5,026 nt of DNA, taken from Gemmatimonadota bacterium. GTDB lineage: Bacteria > Gemmatimonadota > Gemmatimonadetes > Longimicrobiales > Longimicrobiaceae. The stretch spans positions 1-5,026 of the forward strand of contig JAFAYN010000028.1 of NCBI GenBank assembly GCA_019240375.1, written 5' to 3'. A program made the translations under genes and the position numbers. Below are positions 4,827-5,026 of the stretch, piece after piece. Position 1 is the stretch's first letter. Each line of letters starts with the position of its first letter. The notes below the pieces were generated by a model. It searched no databases, was not told the origin of the DNA, and saw only the letters and a list, made by a program, of their open reading frames with translations.

Positions 4827-5026
4827 GCCCGCCGTCCACGCAGGAGTGCCCCCTCGCGGGGTGCTCCGGTGGGCGCCCGCCGACCTGGCCGCCTTCGAGC
4901 TCCCCCCGCTGGGGGGCGAGCCGGAGGTGCCCGAGGCCGACCTCGTCGCCGAAGTGGACGAGGCGGCCGTGGCCGCGAGCGCCGAGGAGGCGGCGGAGCA
5001 GGCGCGGCTGGAGGCCGAGGCCGCCG
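4807..5026 (+). CDS. fliH: FliH, flagellar export ATPase regulator, N-terminal part
   Basis: An open frame starts at the ATG at 4807, inside the last codons of fliG (20-base overlap), and runs off the window after 73 codons. The visible product begins MIYSSNRPAVHAGVPPRGVL, then has a Pro/Ala-rich stretch and an acidic, Ala-Glu-rich run (from about residue 47, including AASAEEAAEQARLEAEAA) that is the start of a long charged helix. FliH proteins have such a variable N-terminus followed by an Ala/Glu/Arg coiled coil. FliH is the usual gene after fliG and binds the ATPase FliI and the C-ring. Only a weak GGGG lies 3 bases upstream of the ATG; a later in-frame GTG (4846 or 4861) is possible. The call rests on gene order and composition, since the conserved C-terminal domain is outside the window. 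Confidence 0.82.
   Translation, partial: MIYSSNRPAVHAGVPPRGVLRWAPADLAAFELPPLGGEPEVPEADLVAEVDEAAVAASAEEAAEQARLEAEAA
4843..4867 (+). other. stem-loop in the early fliH coding region
   Basis: GGAGTGCCCC (4843-4852) and GGGGTGCTCC (4858-4867) can form a 10-bp RNA stem with two G-U pairs and a 5-base loop, starting 17 bases after the fliG stop codon. No T run follows. It lies over the alternative GTG codons of fliH (4846 and 4861) and might mask them or reduce transcript flow past fliG. No function is proven. Confidence 0.45.

Overview
The window is a high-GC stretch (visibly around 70% G+C) carrying the start of a large flagellar basal-body operon, all on the + strand. In order it holds the 3' end of an NtrC-family sigma-54 activator, a strong intrinsic terminator, an AT-richer intergenic region with a sigma-54 (-24/-12) promoter, and then flgB, flgC, a small unrecognised ORF, fliE, fliF, fliG and the 5' end of fliH. 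The gene set and the sigma-54 control point to a motile, didermic, high-GC bacterium. Codon habits and the unusual rod proteins would fit Gemmatimonadota or a deltaproteobacterium-like lineage, but the sequence alone does not settle the taxon.

Bases 1-577: the final 160 codons of the activator (end of the AAA+ domain plus a Fis-type helix-turn-helix), then two small hairpins and a 14-bp perfect hairpin followed by six T. Bases 577-765: intergenic DNA with a local AT-rich patch (about 601-680), an imperfect palindrome that could be an enhancer site, and a TGG-N8-TTGC type sigma-54 element about 46 bases before the flgB start codon.

Bases 766-5026: tightly packed genes with overlaps or gaps of 9 bases or fewer, read as one operon. 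FlgB and FlgC are proximal rod subunits. FliE is the adaptor joining the rod to the MS ring, FliF is the MS ring, FliG is the rotor/switch protein that binds the FliF tail, and FliH is the regulator of the export ATPase FliI. The genes therefore code for the early inner-membrane and periplasmic core of the flagellum, in roughly the order of its assembly. The likely logic is that the upstream activator, with RpoN, switches on this operon.

The least ordinary items are the small conserved-looking ORF between flgC and fliE, the very compact FlgB with a degraded N-terminal motif, the FlgC N-terminal extension, the Ile-Gly-Gly repeats in FliE, and the activator-terminator-sigma-54-promoter arrangement. 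I see no mobile element, CRISPR array, tRNA or rRNA gene.
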